Assembly: GCA_002633005.1 (NCBI GenBank)
Contig: NMRA01000017.1
Span: 570,886-634,885, forward strand
Direction: 5' to 3'
Source of the DNA: Phoronis australis
Taxonomy: Eukaryota > Phoronida > Phoronidae
Length of the DNA stretch: 64,000 nt
The translations under genes and the position numbers were made by a program. Under the pieces are notes generated by a model. The model made no database searches. It worked only from the letters and a program-made list of their open reading frames with translations, and was not told the origin of the DNA. This document shows positions 35,201 to 43,346 of the stretch, one piece after another (position 1 is the stretch's first letter; each line of letters begins with the position of its first letter).

Positions 35201-38200
35201 TGTTGTACCAGTGAATGACAGGTACAAAACATGTTGTACCAGTGAATGACAGGTACAAAACATGTTGTACCAGTGAACGACAGGTACAAAACATGAACCA
35301 GTGAACGACAGGTACAAAACATGTTGTATCAGTGAATGACAGGTACAAAACATGTTGTACCAGTGAACGACAGGTACAAAACATGAACCAGTGAACGACA
35401 GGTACAAAACATGTTGTATCAGTGAATGACAGGTGCAAAACATGTTGTATCAGTGAATGACAGGTACAAAACATGAACCAGTGAACGACAGGTACAAAAC
35501 ATGTTGTATCAGTGAATGACAGGTACAAAACATGTTGTATCAGTGAATGACAGGTGCAAAACATGAACCAGTGAACGACAGGTACAAAACATGTTGTATC
35601 AGTGAATGACAGGTACAAAACATGTTGTATCAGTGAATGACAGGTGCAAAACATGTATCAGTGAACTCCAGCATGAAGTGTCAGCCATCTTCTACTTTAT
35701 CCTTCATTAGTTAGTTTAGTTTGGCCACAAACGCACCTATTAATCACCAAAAACGACACATTCTCCACGGCTTCTGTGAGTTCAGTTTTTAAAACGGACA
35801 GTGCGCGTCAAGTGATGCAGAATACAAGGTGTGTGTAATTATGTGTACAACATACAGTTTTCAAATACACTATGTTAATTAAGTTAAGTCACAAAGTTCA
35901 AAACTCAAAAAACTTGGAAATTAGTTAGTCGGTGGTTAAGTATCTCTTTGAATTAATCAATGACTTGGTGGCCCGTGTTGGTTTCTTTCTGTAATGCTAA
36001 CAGTTTGTATTTAAGAACCTAAATGGCCGATTCCACTCCCAAAACACAAAGCAAAACAATGGTTTTCAAAACTGAGTGTCCCACAATCATGCACAATCAT
36101 GTAATTAGCGACTTGTGTGAATGGTATTTTCAAATTGTCAATAACTTATGTTATTGTTATTTGCTGCTCATGTCTTTAATGGTTTAATTTGCAAATATGC
36201 ACATGATATACAATTTTGTGAAATATCCTCTTACATGTTCAGAGGCAAGCTCATGAAATTAAGGACACATGGATATAGTGAGTTGATGATTAAAGTGTCT
36301 AAACAATATGCTTCAGCTACTGCATGAAATATCACGCAGTGTTTCTCATAATCTTGTGTTTGTGTTTTGAGGTGAACAGAGAGATCTGCACAGGAACACT
36401 TCTTGGCCAGCAAATGTACAGAATTGTGATAACAGACACCATTGTGGATGTAAGTGAACTATGGTTAATGTGACAAACATGGGATAGGTGAAATTTGTCA
36501 TTGTTTGAGCATCAAAGGAAGAAACAAGTTTCCTGATGTGAACATATCTCCTTGTTGATTCATTGGTTCATATGGGCTTCTTGGCCATGTCTGAGACCTA
36601 GTAATACCCCGGTTTTGACAGGAGCTATTGCTGTGGGCTGTCATTAAAATGGCTTGTCTATATCGATTGTTATATATAGTTACTCTGTGTGACAAGAATC
36701 AAGTGTCATTTCTAATTCTTAAATTGAAAATAAAATTGTGCGTGGCCAGAGTGTAAGAATCAGGTCCTGGTGCACCTGATGACCCCTCCTCAGCTTAGTG
36801 AACGTCACAACATCAACAGTAAGGGTAATTTAAAAAAATTCATTTCACTACACAGATTTAACTGGGTTTTGCACAAAAGTTTAGCCCTTTGAGACCACTA
36901 TCCTCTGTCTGCCGAGGCATTGTGATTTATGACAAACAATGCAGGGAAATGGACAATCTTCATTGACAGCATACCACCACTGCATCTAGCTCCATTAAAG
37001 TGGACAACAGTGATTAAAATCTTTGTAATCTTTGATTCAAACTACCATTTCTATGAAGTTTTAATTGTATGTGTTTTGCGTCAATTCATTGTTTGTTGAC
37101 CCTAATTTGAAATGTGTGAGTAACTCTGACATGTTCTTTAGTCTTATTGTGTTTCAGGCTGTCGTAGAGATCCTCTACTCACTGGGTTGGTACCTCTGGT
37201 ATGACGAGAAGTTTCCATTCAGTTTGTCCTACCCTGTCTTGATGGTCATCCACAAGCAAGCTATCATTTGGGTGAGTTGGCATGGTATATGCTTGCTAGG
37301 ATGACTGCCATCTTTGGGGGCCCCAAGCTAGAGCAGATATTACGCAGGCAAATAAACCACTTTTATTTCTGTAATGAAGGTCATGTAGGAACTTCATACA
37401 AAAAAAACATTTAAATGTTGAACTCGTAACCAGTTGTCACGGAATTGAAAAGCTGAGAAATCATATTTACAAAGTTTAGTAACCAGTTATCCATTATCAC
37501 TTGTTAAATGAATTTAAACACAGAAGGCAGGTTGCTTACAGTATCAGATATCAATGTACTTTTCTTCCAAGTTCGGTGTATATGTTGCAATTATTAAGAA
37601 AATCATGTTGGGACAGAAGGGGCACACTCTGCACGGTCATCATTTCTGTGTCCATGGAACGTTGGTGAGACTTATATATTGGTGGAGATGACTATCTAAA
37701 AATATAGAGATGACATACAATGTATGGTGTAAAAATAAGTGCACACTGACAGTTTATGCTTTGAAGATTTGCACAAACTGTCACGGTTTCACCGCTGTGA
37801 AAGTTTGTAGTCCTACAGTGCATCATAATGCCAGGTCACCTGCTGTGTTGGTTTCTTTCAGTCGGGCATGATTGTGTGTCCAGCCCTGCCATTGGTCGGC
37901 TTTGTTTCAATGTACACATACTTTATGGTGATGCAACGTCTGTTGCCCATGACATGCACACCTCCAACCAACAGGTGGAGCCAGACGCGGGAAAATGTCT
38001 TCTTCAACACTCTTTTGTGGCTAGCTCTCCTTATCATTATCGTCGTGATCTCCATCATTGTTGGCAGGTCAGTATAGCTCTTCATTATCAAGGCTAAGCT
38101 TTCAATAACATGCTTAATACCTATAGCTTACTATTATTACTAGTGCTATATGCACTACACACAGTGACTCTGATCAGTTGTATGTTATTTTACATTGTTC

Positions 38201-41200
38201 ACATGGTGTACACAGCTGTGCTGATTCTGCATAAGTCTTTTGCACAGATTTCATCTTTCTGTCCTGCCATGAGTCTCTGAAAGAGGTCCCAGTACTCCCA
38301 CAAAAAGCTCCGGTGTTGGCTCTTTACTCACGTGACTTTGCATATCGGGCACGTGTGGAAAATGGGCCACGTATGCCGCAACGTTCTGTAGATTTCCTCA
38401 ATTTTTCACCGATCACTTGTCAGCTTGCCTGATACATGATCAGATTTACCTTATAGTATAGGCAAGCTGCTGACTAAGTGAACTTGCCCTTCCATGATGT
38501 AAAGCCATGGCTGAGTGGGGCACTCTCATCCAGCTTGCAATGCCACCTTTTGTGAGGTCTCAAAGTCGCTTATTGGTGAAATGTGGTCAGCAGTGTTTTG
38601 AAAGAAGTCTAGTGCTTAGTATTCACAAATTGAAGTGGCTTTTATAAGGTGTGACTGAGCTTTTCCACCTGAATATTATTTATCTTTGTTGATGGCTGGG
38701 GAAAAAGCCCATAGCGAATCGGATGAGAATTTGTCAATTTGCTGCCACAACTGCATATTACATTGTCTTCTATTTAACCTTGTTGTTTTCCAGTCATGGT
38801 ATCATAGATATTGCTATGACCAATAGGAACCACACCTGCGGACCATTTGAGGCCGAGACGCCAATTCTCACATACTCCAAGTTGGTACATGAGCATTTCC
38901 CAGAGTTTCTCAGAAAAATTCTCCAAACGACTTCATCTGTGGCTGTCCTGTTCCCAGCCATCGCAATACTGATGTGAGTATTTAGGATCACAGGGCACTT
39001 TGGTCTGGCCACTGTGGCCAGACCAAAGTTCACTTGGTGGTGCTGATGGGAAACATCTGAACCATATGCATGTGTTAAGTTATCAGTTGGGACACTAATC
39101 ACTCCAACCCCCCTTTTGCAATGAGACAGTCCTGGATAGAAATCTCCTTTGTCCTGGAAGTAGGAAAATGCGTTGTTACATTGGCCTTGTTTTACAAATG
39201 TCAGGCTACACGATTCTAGGAATCGTGTCAGAAATTGTTGTATTCACAGAACTTCACAAGTTTATCTAACTTGCCGTCGGAGTTACAGTCCACAGCTCAG
39301 CTGGCGTAAATGTTGCTGGCATTGGAAGGTTCAATACAGTCGAGAAAAACTGAAAAAAGTAATTAAGCCACCAAACATTGCAAACATCAATGGCGTGAAA
39401 ACGAGGCTAGAGAACTGACGGAAGGATGTTGCAGCAATGTGGGTAAATACTGTGAGATTCATAAGACCGTGTCGTTGATGTGTAATCCGGCACCGTCTTA
39501 TTGAACTGAGCTTTCTACTGTTATTGTGTTGTAGAAGACATTGTGTGTGTGAACGCTGTCAAGTGGGCATGCACTTACTTGAGGTGGTTATATGAACATG
39601 GTGGATTAGTTCAATGTTAATCTATTATAATGTATTTTTAAGAGCACTGTTCAGTCAACATAACCATTACCTTGGGACATCCCCTTTCACATAATGAGGA
39701 GTGTCAAATGATTTGTCTTTGTAAACCACTTTACTCTTTAACTTTGAAGTTGGCCATTTTTGACCCGCCAAAGCAGTAATCAATAGAACTTCAAAAAATA
39801 TTGTTTGCCATTTTCTAATTACAAGAATTTTGCTCTCTACCTATTTAGACTACAAATTTAAGTTTTAGTTGCAGTGTGTCATGAAAGAGCTTGAAAATGA
39901 TAGAACCCAGTCTGCTGAAAGTAACACTTCAAAAAACATTCATTTATTTTTGTTCATTTTTGTTCAAACACATTTAGTTTTGATCTGTGATGCATCATTT
40001 GAGATCATAGAATGAGTAACCAGCTCGGCTAGGGGTTCAAGTTAGTGTTGCTTCACAGTGTAGGAATTTTTAGTCCCGAAAACAATTTTTATGAGTCAAA
40101 ATCCAAGTTTTAGGCAATAGCCAGCTAGAGGAAATGTTCACTAACCAATCAATGTGCATAAAGCATATAATATAATATAATATAATGAGAGGGATGTCAT
40201 CACGGTGGCTAGTTCTGTTTTTAGCATGTCTTTGTCTTTGTTTCAGAGCTGTGCTGTATTACCAAAGATTGAGGATAAAGTCAGAAAAAGCCCGTGGTGA
40301 AGATCTCCAGAGTGAAATTGATGAGGTGTGCATGCATGTTACACAACAATTCTGCCATATTCAATTCTCGTTCTTCAAACCTCTCGATCCAAACTACATA
40401 ATGTCTTAAGTTGTCAGGAGGAATGTAAGATCCCGGCGACCTCTTCAGTTTATGCGCGGCAGCCGTGTGCAAGATTTGTGAACATTGTCCTTTTATTCCA
40501 GGATAATGTTTGGACAAAAAACTTTTTTTGCACCTTTGTGTCTTGATATCGATATCCACTTCATTTCAGTCTCGCATTAAAAGGATACCAAACCTGGTTT
40601 TTGCCAATTAACAGATATCAAAAACAACTTTCCCATCCAGTTCTCTGAAACAAAATAAGGCTTTGTGATCCTCGACAACGGTCAAAAGTTTGTAGGAAAA
40701 TTTAAAAACTCCTTTCAAAGTCTACTGAATGCTTTTAACGAATTACTTGGCAACTGTGGGGAAAGATTACCCACCAAGGACCATAATATGTGAGCTAGGG
40801 AGTATGAGTTTTTAGTTAATTCCTGCCTTGAACTTGCAAGATTGACACCAATGATGCATTAGCAGGTGACAAAAAAGAATTGGTGGAAATCATCAAAACA
40901 GCGTTTAATATCCTTTTAAGTTAAAAGTATCACTATCGATATCATGTGATTTTTTTTCTATTTGCACATAGCCTTAATAATGGGGGCAGTATGTAACCAT
41001 AAGTTGACTACAGTGAAGCCAGTCTACACTTAGGATGAGGCCAGTCTACACTTAGGATGAGGCCAGTCTACGCTTAGGATCAGGCCAGTCTACACTTAGG
41101 ATCAGGCCAGTAAACTTAGCCTTTTATGTTTCAGTTGACTCTCGAGAAGAAGGACTTGCTGCGGAACAATCGACTGATGAAGAAGTTAACCCAGGCCAAT

Positions 41201-41254
41201 GCTTCGACGTCTAAGTCACCACCCACATCGACACACAGAGTTTCAGTTTTTTAG
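17094..41254 (+). CDS. Transmembrane channel-like (TMC) protein gene, 17 exons
   Basis: TMC family members are multi-pass membrane proteins; vertebrate TMC1/2 form the hair-cell mechanotransduction pore, and the roles of the others are less clear. The 17 exons listed separately join in phase into about 678 codons. A hydrophilic N-terminal part is followed by 'KHIEGFFGTSVTSFFVFLRW' entering the first membrane span, as in other TMCs. Further hydrophobic spans follow, then the family core: 'GTLLGQQMYRI' at the place of the CWETxVGQExYRL signature, 'CTPPTNRW', 'TRENVFF' and 'CGPF'. The C terminus is a short charged tail with coiled-coil character. The signature has lost the conserved Trp-Glu, so this is a divergent member whose subclass I cannot assign. 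The start codon was not found and may lie upstream. Exons from 24147 on are secure; the two exons at 17 kb are assigned by phase only. Intron 4 contains the exon-derived minisatellite. Confidence 0.9.
17270..17562. repeat. Imperfect AGC/CAG trinucleotide tract
   Basis: About 290 bases of interrupted (AGC)n/(GCA)n with AAT, AGG and AGT interruptions. All three forward frames and one reverse frame stay open, giving spurious poly-Ser, poly-Ala and poly-Leu open frames. It lies between two candidate TMC exons, inside an intron if those are right. Confidence 0.85.
17621..17760 (+). CDS. TMC gene candidate exon 2 of those placed
   Basis: Acceptor 'tgtcttgcag' and donor CGAGA|gtatgt frame 46 codons plus two bases. 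The peptide is charged and hydrophilic ('LAHRLIFNTINEKIVDETVD', 'EKSEVEVDIEMTR'), as expected of a cytoplasmic N-terminal region. It ends in phase 2, and the leading C of exon 3 completes GAC (Asp). The open frame continues past the donor to a stop at 17902. Confidence 0.6.
18170..20400 (+). mobile_element. Dispersed repeat family A, with nested hAT-like element
   Basis: The segment is made of the recurrent phrases of family A: 'atgaaatttgg', 'tgtatct(c)ccaaa', 'gcaccctctggtggc', and near its end 'cacccctagaaagatacc' plus 'tttgccttgttc'. The same phrases recur at 26.5-27.8, 30.4-31.3 and 33.5-34.6 kb and inverted at 58.5-59.1 and 60.5-61.6 kb. It is interrupted at 19246-20143 by a separate element. 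No intact protein is encoded. Confidence 0.6.
19246..20143. mobile_element. Non-autonomous hAT-like DNA transposon, 898 bp
   Basis: The left end reads 'caggccttcgtacagcg' and the right end, reverse-complemented, 'cagggctttatcaagga', an imperfect terminal inverted repeat beginning CAGG. It is flanked by an 8-bp direct repeat, ATATCTAG at 19238-19245 and ATACCTAG at 20144-20151, with one mismatch. CAGG-type ends with 8-bp target duplications are typical of hAT elements. Inside are recurrent 'ttggacgcc' phrases and no transposase. It sits within family A sequence, so it inserted after that copy. Confidence 0.65.
20850..21665 (+). mobile_element. Dispersed element family B, second copy
   Basis: The wording 'tttgcttgcgcaggtgtccg', 'aatatctcgaaaaccagtg' and a 3' end with 'cttcgtcgttgtcttc' and 'ctctggagcactttcatttt' resemble the element at 13.5-14.5 kb. 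It contains the 'ATAGGATTTCC' repeat at 21215-21430. No coding capacity was seen. Confidence 0.45.
21215..21430. repeat. Imperfect 'ATAGGATTTCCTATAGGA' repeat cluster
   Basis: The phrases 'ataggatttcc', 'tataggatttcctat' and 'ttataggaa' occur over ten times in about 215 bases. The motif is partly self-complementary (ggatttcc; tataggatcttata), so the cluster has strong potential for hairpins. No period is strict. Confidence 0.7.
21678..21745 (+). mobile_element. tRNA-derived SINE-like sequence
   Basis: 'ggcggggtggtttgagttg' followed by 'tagagtctcggtagtagact' and the B-box-like 'ggttcaaatcc' mirror a tRNA gene's A and B boxes. The D arm and acceptor stem are degenerate, so I regard it as a tRNA relic or SINE head. 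Confidence 0.4.
23395..23445. repeat. TAA microsatellite, interrupted
   Basis: (TAA)n with ATAG and CGATTAATAA interruptions, about 45 bases, in a TMC intron. Confidence 0.8.
24147..24216 (+). CDS. TMC exon 3
   Basis: Acceptor 'tttgtatttccag', donor GCG|gtacgt. The first base completes a codon from the previous exon, then 23 codons include 'LSAMRRNERARMNCFK' and 'LFWYDMA'. The basic-aromatic composition and place just before the 'KHIEG' segment fit the TMC pre-TM1 region. The join to exon 4 is phase 0. Confidence 0.8.
24961..25033 (+). CDS. TMC exon 4 (parent of the minisatellite)
   Basis: Acceptor 'ttttgttttcag', donor GAAG|gtgagt. It encodes 24 codons including 'HKQIQMRHKIKEVP' and 'ILNKYIKHIE', and its last G joins GT of exon 5 to give Gly in 'KHIEGFFGTSV'. 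The last 37 bases of this exon and its donor are the source sequence of the tandem array that follows immediately. Confidence 0.88.
25034..25803 (+). repeat. Minisatellite of exon end plus splice donor
   Basis: The unit consists of the first 29 or so bases of intron 4 (gtgagttgtttataggctg...gcag) followed by a 37-base copy of the 3' end of exon 4. Donors follow at 25034 (the authentic one), 25105, 25176, 25242, 25308, 25374, 25440 and 25577. The expected one near 25506 has lost its GT (aag|ttgagt). Spacings are 71 bp where an extra 'cggta' adds an in-frame TAA, and 66 bp (22 codons) elsewhere. From 25577 on the units are diverged and shortened up to about 25803. An open frame crosses 25181-25564 as a shadow. 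Whether any extra donor is used is unknown. Confidence 0.9.
25921..26093 (+). CDS. TMC exon 5 (first membrane span)
   Basis: Acceptor 'taccattgcacag', donor CAG|gtaaga. The peptide starts 'FFGTSVTSFFVFLRW', a hallmark segment before TM1 in the TMC family. It continues through the hydrophobic 'VMVLNFWLSFLWIIFVMLPM' and a basic loop ('YNYRKSTKVFHIRNLVDGQ'). Phase 1 in, phase 0 out. Confidence 0.95.
26534..26560. repeat. Terminal hairpin of family A
   Basis: 'gcacccacatat' and 'atatgtggacgc' form a hairpin (ccacata against tatgtgg, with near-matching flanks). A closely similar hairpin lies in reverse orientation at 42079-42107 without an obvious family A body beside it. Confidence 0.7.
26954..27132. 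other. Assembly gap (179 N)
   Basis: A run of unresolved bases inside a family A repeat, probably caused by its internally repetitive blocks. No coding exon is expected here: the flanking TMC exons (25921-26093 and 29553-29683) join in phase 0 and with plausible sequence. Confidence 0.97.
28205..28380. repeat. Tandem repeat, 39-bp unit, four near-perfect copies
   Basis: The unit starts 'gtggcagtagaggacatgat' and ends 'tagtgctatatgtcctatg'. Each unit contains an inverted repeat (aggacat / atgtcct), so every copy can form a hairpin. Copies are almost identical, suggesting recent expansion. It lies in a TMC intron. Confidence 0.85.
28490..28605 (-). mobile_element. tRNA-derived SINE head (- strand)
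   Basis: On the - strand 'cttgaccgaatggtttaga' (A-box-like) is followed about 30 bases later by 'gggttcacgtccc' (B-box-like). The tRNA cloverleaf is incomplete (no proper acceptor stem), so I call it a tRNA-derived SINE or relic inside a TMC intron. Confidence 0.5.
29553..29683 (+). CDS. TMC exon 6 (membrane span 2)
   Basis: Acceptor 'gtctttgcag', donor AGAAG|gtaaag. The peptide 'DAVEDSWLFFGGYSND' leads into the hydrophobic 'VAYITIILITYFGSLFLIF', matching the extracellular loop and second span of TMC proteins. Phase 0 in, phase 2 out. Confidence 0.92.
30140..30200. repeat. ATT microsatellite with central palindrome
   Basis: (TTA)n / (ATT)n with 'ataatgatcattatt' in the middle, ending about 20 bases before the acceptor of TMC exon 7. 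Confidence 0.8.
30220..30361 (+). CDS. TMC exon 7
   Basis: Acceptor 'tttgtatttcag', donor AGG|gtctgt (a weaker donor, but in phase). It encodes 'FRFSLMVFTYWDYSLTHPKG', equivalent to the 'KVFxxWDFCITxxxAV' loop of TMC proteins. Phase 2 in, phase 0 out. Confidence 0.92.
30420..31325 (+). mobile_element. Dispersed repeat family A copy (intronic)
   Basis: Family phrases 'cctagtaggatcttaatgaa', 'tttgacacat', 'acctcctagttgccattttt' and the terminal 'ctcctagaagcac ... tttgtgttgctcttg' identify it. It is in the intron between TMC exons 7 and 8. Confidence 0.55.
31454..31557 (+). CDS. TMC exon 8
   Basis: Acceptor 'tttgcttgctag', donor CGCT|gtaatt. A charged segment 'IQEKYKSRTREEMYRQYGV' is followed by the start of a membrane span (LAWVITL) interrupted by the intron, as in other TMCs. 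Phase 0 in, phase 2 out. Confidence 0.92.
31640..32005. repeat. Degenerate tandem repeat, about 21-bp unit
   Basis: Units of the type 'catccctgtcaaacggtcggc' repeat about 16 times with substitutions. The 21-bp period keeps frames open on both strands and produces spurious Ser/Pro-rich open frames. It is in a TMC intron. Confidence 0.8.
32631..32712 (+). CDS. TMC exon 9
   Basis: Acceptor 'gttactctag', donor TTG|gtaggt. It completes the third membrane span (ILAAGGMGIIVYVVLLYDVE) started in exon 8. Phase 2 in, phase 0 out. Confidence 0.9.
33257..33343 (+). CDS. TMC exon 10
   Basis: Acceptor 'tgtgtttgtag', donor GCT|gtaagt. It encodes 29 codons, 'LLVTYSVPFTFSIINSVVPS', corresponding to the TMC span with the pattern 'xxxSxINxxxP'. 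Phase 0 in and out. Confidence 0.92.
33450..34600 (+). mobile_element. Dispersed repeat family A copy (intronic)
   Basis: Family phrases 'gtccagcgtccactgct', 'tttcatgaatgggatggcat', 'gggttttcatgaaatttgg' and the terminal 'gcatttcagcgctctgcg' plus 'tagctcttg' occur in order. The middle (33960-34320) is less clearly family A. The element ends about 70 bases before TMC exon 11's acceptor. Confidence 0.55.
34669..34794 (+). CDS. TMC exon 11
   Basis: Acceptor 'cctcttgcag', donor AAT|gtaagt. 'LPKMENYLEGRLELNITVAR' matches the TMC 'KLExYxxxxxExxITxAR' segment and is followed by the span 'MFRMFTMVTLIISVFIRV'. Phase 0 in and out. Confidence 0.95.
35053..35665. repeat. Minisatellite, 31-bp and shorter units, about 20 copies
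   Basis: Unit 'gacaggtacaaaacatgttg' followed by 'taccagtgaat'. From about 35290 a shortened unit lacking 'ttgt' alternates with full units, giving a higher-order pattern. All three - strand frames stay open across it (spurious Cys/Val-rich frames). It is in a TMC intron. Confidence 0.9.
36372..36449 (+). CDS. TMC exon 12 (TMC signature region)
   Basis: Acceptor 'gtttgtgttttgag', donor GAT|gtaagt. The peptide 'ICTGTLLGQQMYRIVITD' aligns with the family signature CWETxVGQExYRLxxxD: Cys, Thr, Gly-Gln, Tyr-Arg and Asp are kept, while the conserved Trp-Glu is replaced by Thr-Gly. Phase 0 in and out. Confidence 0.9.
37158..37271 (+). CDS. TMC exon 13
   Basis: Acceptor 'attgtgtttcag', donor TGG|gtgagt. 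'AVVEILYSLGWYLWYDEKF' and 'PVLMVIHKQAIIW' correspond to the TMC core just before the 'WxGxxxCPLLP' span. Phase 0 in and out. Confidence 0.94.
37862..38067 (+). CDS. TMC exon 14
   Basis: Acceptor 'ggtttctttcag', donor GGCAG|gtcagt. It has the span 'SGMIVCPALPLVGFVSMYTY', the conserved 'CTPPTNRW' and 'TRENVFF' motifs, then a strongly hydrophobic span (LLWLALLIIIVVISIIVG). This is the most diagnostic TMC-domain exon. Phase 0 in, phase 2 out. Confidence 0.96.
38794..38973 (+). CDS. TMC exon 15
   Basis: Acceptor 'tgttgttttccag', donor GAT|gtgagt. It contains 'HTCGPF', the conserved CGPF motif of TMC proteins, an amphipathic stretch (HEHFPEFLRKILQ) and the beginning of the final span (VAVLFPAIAIL). 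Phase 2 in and out. Confidence 0.96.
40247..40325 (+). CDS. TMC exon 16
   Basis: Acceptor 'ctttgtttcag', donor GAG|gtgtgc. It completes the last span (AVLYYQRLRIK) and enters a charged tail with heptad-like spacing (GEDLQSEIDE). Phase 2 in, phase 0 out. Confidence 0.9.
41010..41115. repeat. Tandem repeat, 22-bp unit, five copies
   Basis: 'ccagtctacacttaggatga' plus 'gg' repeats with few changes. It ends about 20 bases before the acceptor of the last TMC exon. Confidence 0.85.
41135..41254 (+). CDS. TMC exon 17 (C terminus, stop)
   Basis: Acceptor 'cttttatgtttcag'. 39 codons then TAG. 'LTLEKKDLLRNNRLMKKL' continues the coiled-coil-like tail and is followed by a Ser/Thr/Pro-rich end finishing in a hydrophobic 'VSVF'. 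That ending has the general look of a class I-type PDZ ligand position pattern (S-x-F), which is an inference only. Confidence 0.88.
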   Translation: MTLEKKDLLRNNRLMKKLTQANASTSKSPPTSTHRVSVF

Positions 41255-42078
41255 CCGAGGAAGTAAATTCAGGTTACAGAATCAGTCTTAATTTTTGTAT
41301 TCGATATGCCTTGAAGTTGCTCATTTTGGATCAGTGATTTAAAGTGGGCGAAGGAGTCCGAATATGAATGTTAGTTCCTGGGCTGCACAACTGAAACATT
41401 AAGGTTTGTTTAGAATTGCTTAAATCACGGAATTGCTGTCAACAATAAGTATGATACATGTACCTGAACGCATGCACGTGGATCAAATACTTTCTGGTGT
41501 TTCTCCCATAAATTATAACTCATTGTCTAACACAAAAAGCGAGAGTTGAAAAGTGTCGGTATATGAGGTCAGGAATCTTACGCGTGTACTTGATAATCTA
41601 TTTAATTTTCTTATGGACTTGAGGTTTTTGAAATTCCTGGCCATCTTGCCAAATGCTGAAGTATGCTGGAAGTTGCATCTCGGAAGAACCACCTGCATTC
41701 GCAGTTTCCCTTTTGAAGTGTAAGAGAATATGAAGTGCACGCATCCCGCTGTATGTAACCAGCATAACTATTATCGTGGGACAGTGCTTTATCATTTTGT
41801 GTCTGTCAAAAGAAAAACATCTGTCCCACAATGCATTTGAAAAGAGGAAGGGCTCATAGGCAGTATTTATAGCCTGTTTGAGACAGTCGAACTCTTTCAT
41901 GACCGACTCATCGATTTGCGCATTTGGCAGTGACCGCGTAACTCACCAAAAGGCACACATGGCAGTGAGAGGCGACCATGGCAGTGAAAGAGTGACCCAA
42001 GCTTGCTGTAAATTTCTTGCTCATTTGAGGGTGTAGTTTTTAAGTTACAGTTCCATTTCATTGCATCATTAACATAAT

Positions 42079-42107
42079 GCGTCCACATATAATTATGTGG
42101 GCGCATA
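42079..42107. repeat. Solo hairpin similar to family A terminus
   Basis: 'gcgtccacatat' and 'attatgtgggcgc' form a hairpin almost identical, in reverse orientation, to that at 26534-26560; the flanking 'cataatgc' is shared too. No recognisable body of the element adjoins it. Confidence 0.65.
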
Positions 42108-43256
42108 ACAAGCGTTCAAATACAATCTCCAATTTTCCTCATCCACTGCTTACTATAGGTAATTTTTTGTCCGTCTGTGTTGTGCTTTTTTATTGCCCAT
42201 CTTTTCAGAGATTATTACTTAGTCTGTATTATTTTTCTTAAAGTTTGTGCCACTATTTTGTTATAATAAATTACCTTTATTTTGCTGTCCCACAAAACTA
42301 GCTTGTGACTCGGGAGTTTATTTATCTTTGATATATTATGCGATCACTGACTTAGTGTATATTTATCTCTGCTACATTATGCGGATCATTGGATTAGTGT
42401 TTCTTGTTGATGGTAGGTGGATTTTTAAAAATGTGGTGCGATTGTATGTTAATGGATGTTCATTATACATTGGAGTAGTTTTGATGTTTCTGATGTTCAG
42501 GTGTGATTCAGTACACAAACAATGTGTTAATGTTAAGTTAATAAAACGGAAATAACAGTATTATTTAAGAAATTTATTTGTTGGCAGTCTTCAGTTTCAT
42601 TGCACGTTGACAACTATGACTGTGTCACAAAATGACTTGTACAATATTAACTTTGATGGTCACTTTTTTATCTGGCTATAACTTTACTTAACGCGTGTCT
42701 CAATTAATCCTCGACTATATTCATCCATTCACTGGTGCCGTGTAAGTTTAAAGTTACATTGAACACTACACCTACACGTCATAAATGGACGCCTTCAAAG
42801 TACAGTACGGTAAAAATTCTTCATTTTGAGACACAATATGGTGAACAGGTGAAATTCCGTTTTGTCATATTTATCAACGAAAATTTTCAGGAAAATTTAC
42901 TTTGCTTTTGGCATGATTTGAATGGTGTAGATATTATCAAACAGTTACAAAAATTAATATTTGCAACATGTGAAAAATATTTAAAATTTTAGCAATTAGT
43001 TTTGTCACAAATCTAATGTTACTGAAAAATAAAATAAGAATGAAGCTGTTTATTAACAATCACAGTGTAAAAAAATGCCTTGTGATTTGATTTGTTCTAA
43101 GGATTGCAAAGTAAATGAAAACATTCAACAGGCGCCATTGTGTGAAACGAGATGTCGCAATGTAATAGTTATTTTACCTAACTAGCACACTTGATACAAC
43201 TTAAATGAAACCCCTAAATACAGCCTAGAGAGGGCTTAACTTGCACGTCATATACA

Positions 43257-43346
43257 TCTTGAAAAGCTCCATGCTATATCTAGAATTAATTTCTTCACAA
43301 CATAAAGATTGATTCATCCTAGATATAGCATTGAGCTTTTTCTAGA
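43257..43346. repeat. Inverted repeat / foldback element
   Basis: 'gaaaagctccatgctatatc' plus 'tag' at the left pairs with 'ctagatatagcattgagctt' plus 'ttt' at the right, about 23 bp arms with one or two mismatches around a roughly 40-base loop. A third partial copy ('caatgctatat') follows at 43370-43382. Confidence 0.7.

Noticed and set aside
35005-35654. Long Cys-rich - strand open frames
   Set aside because: Produced by the 31-bp minisatellite, open in all three - strand frames with no start context.
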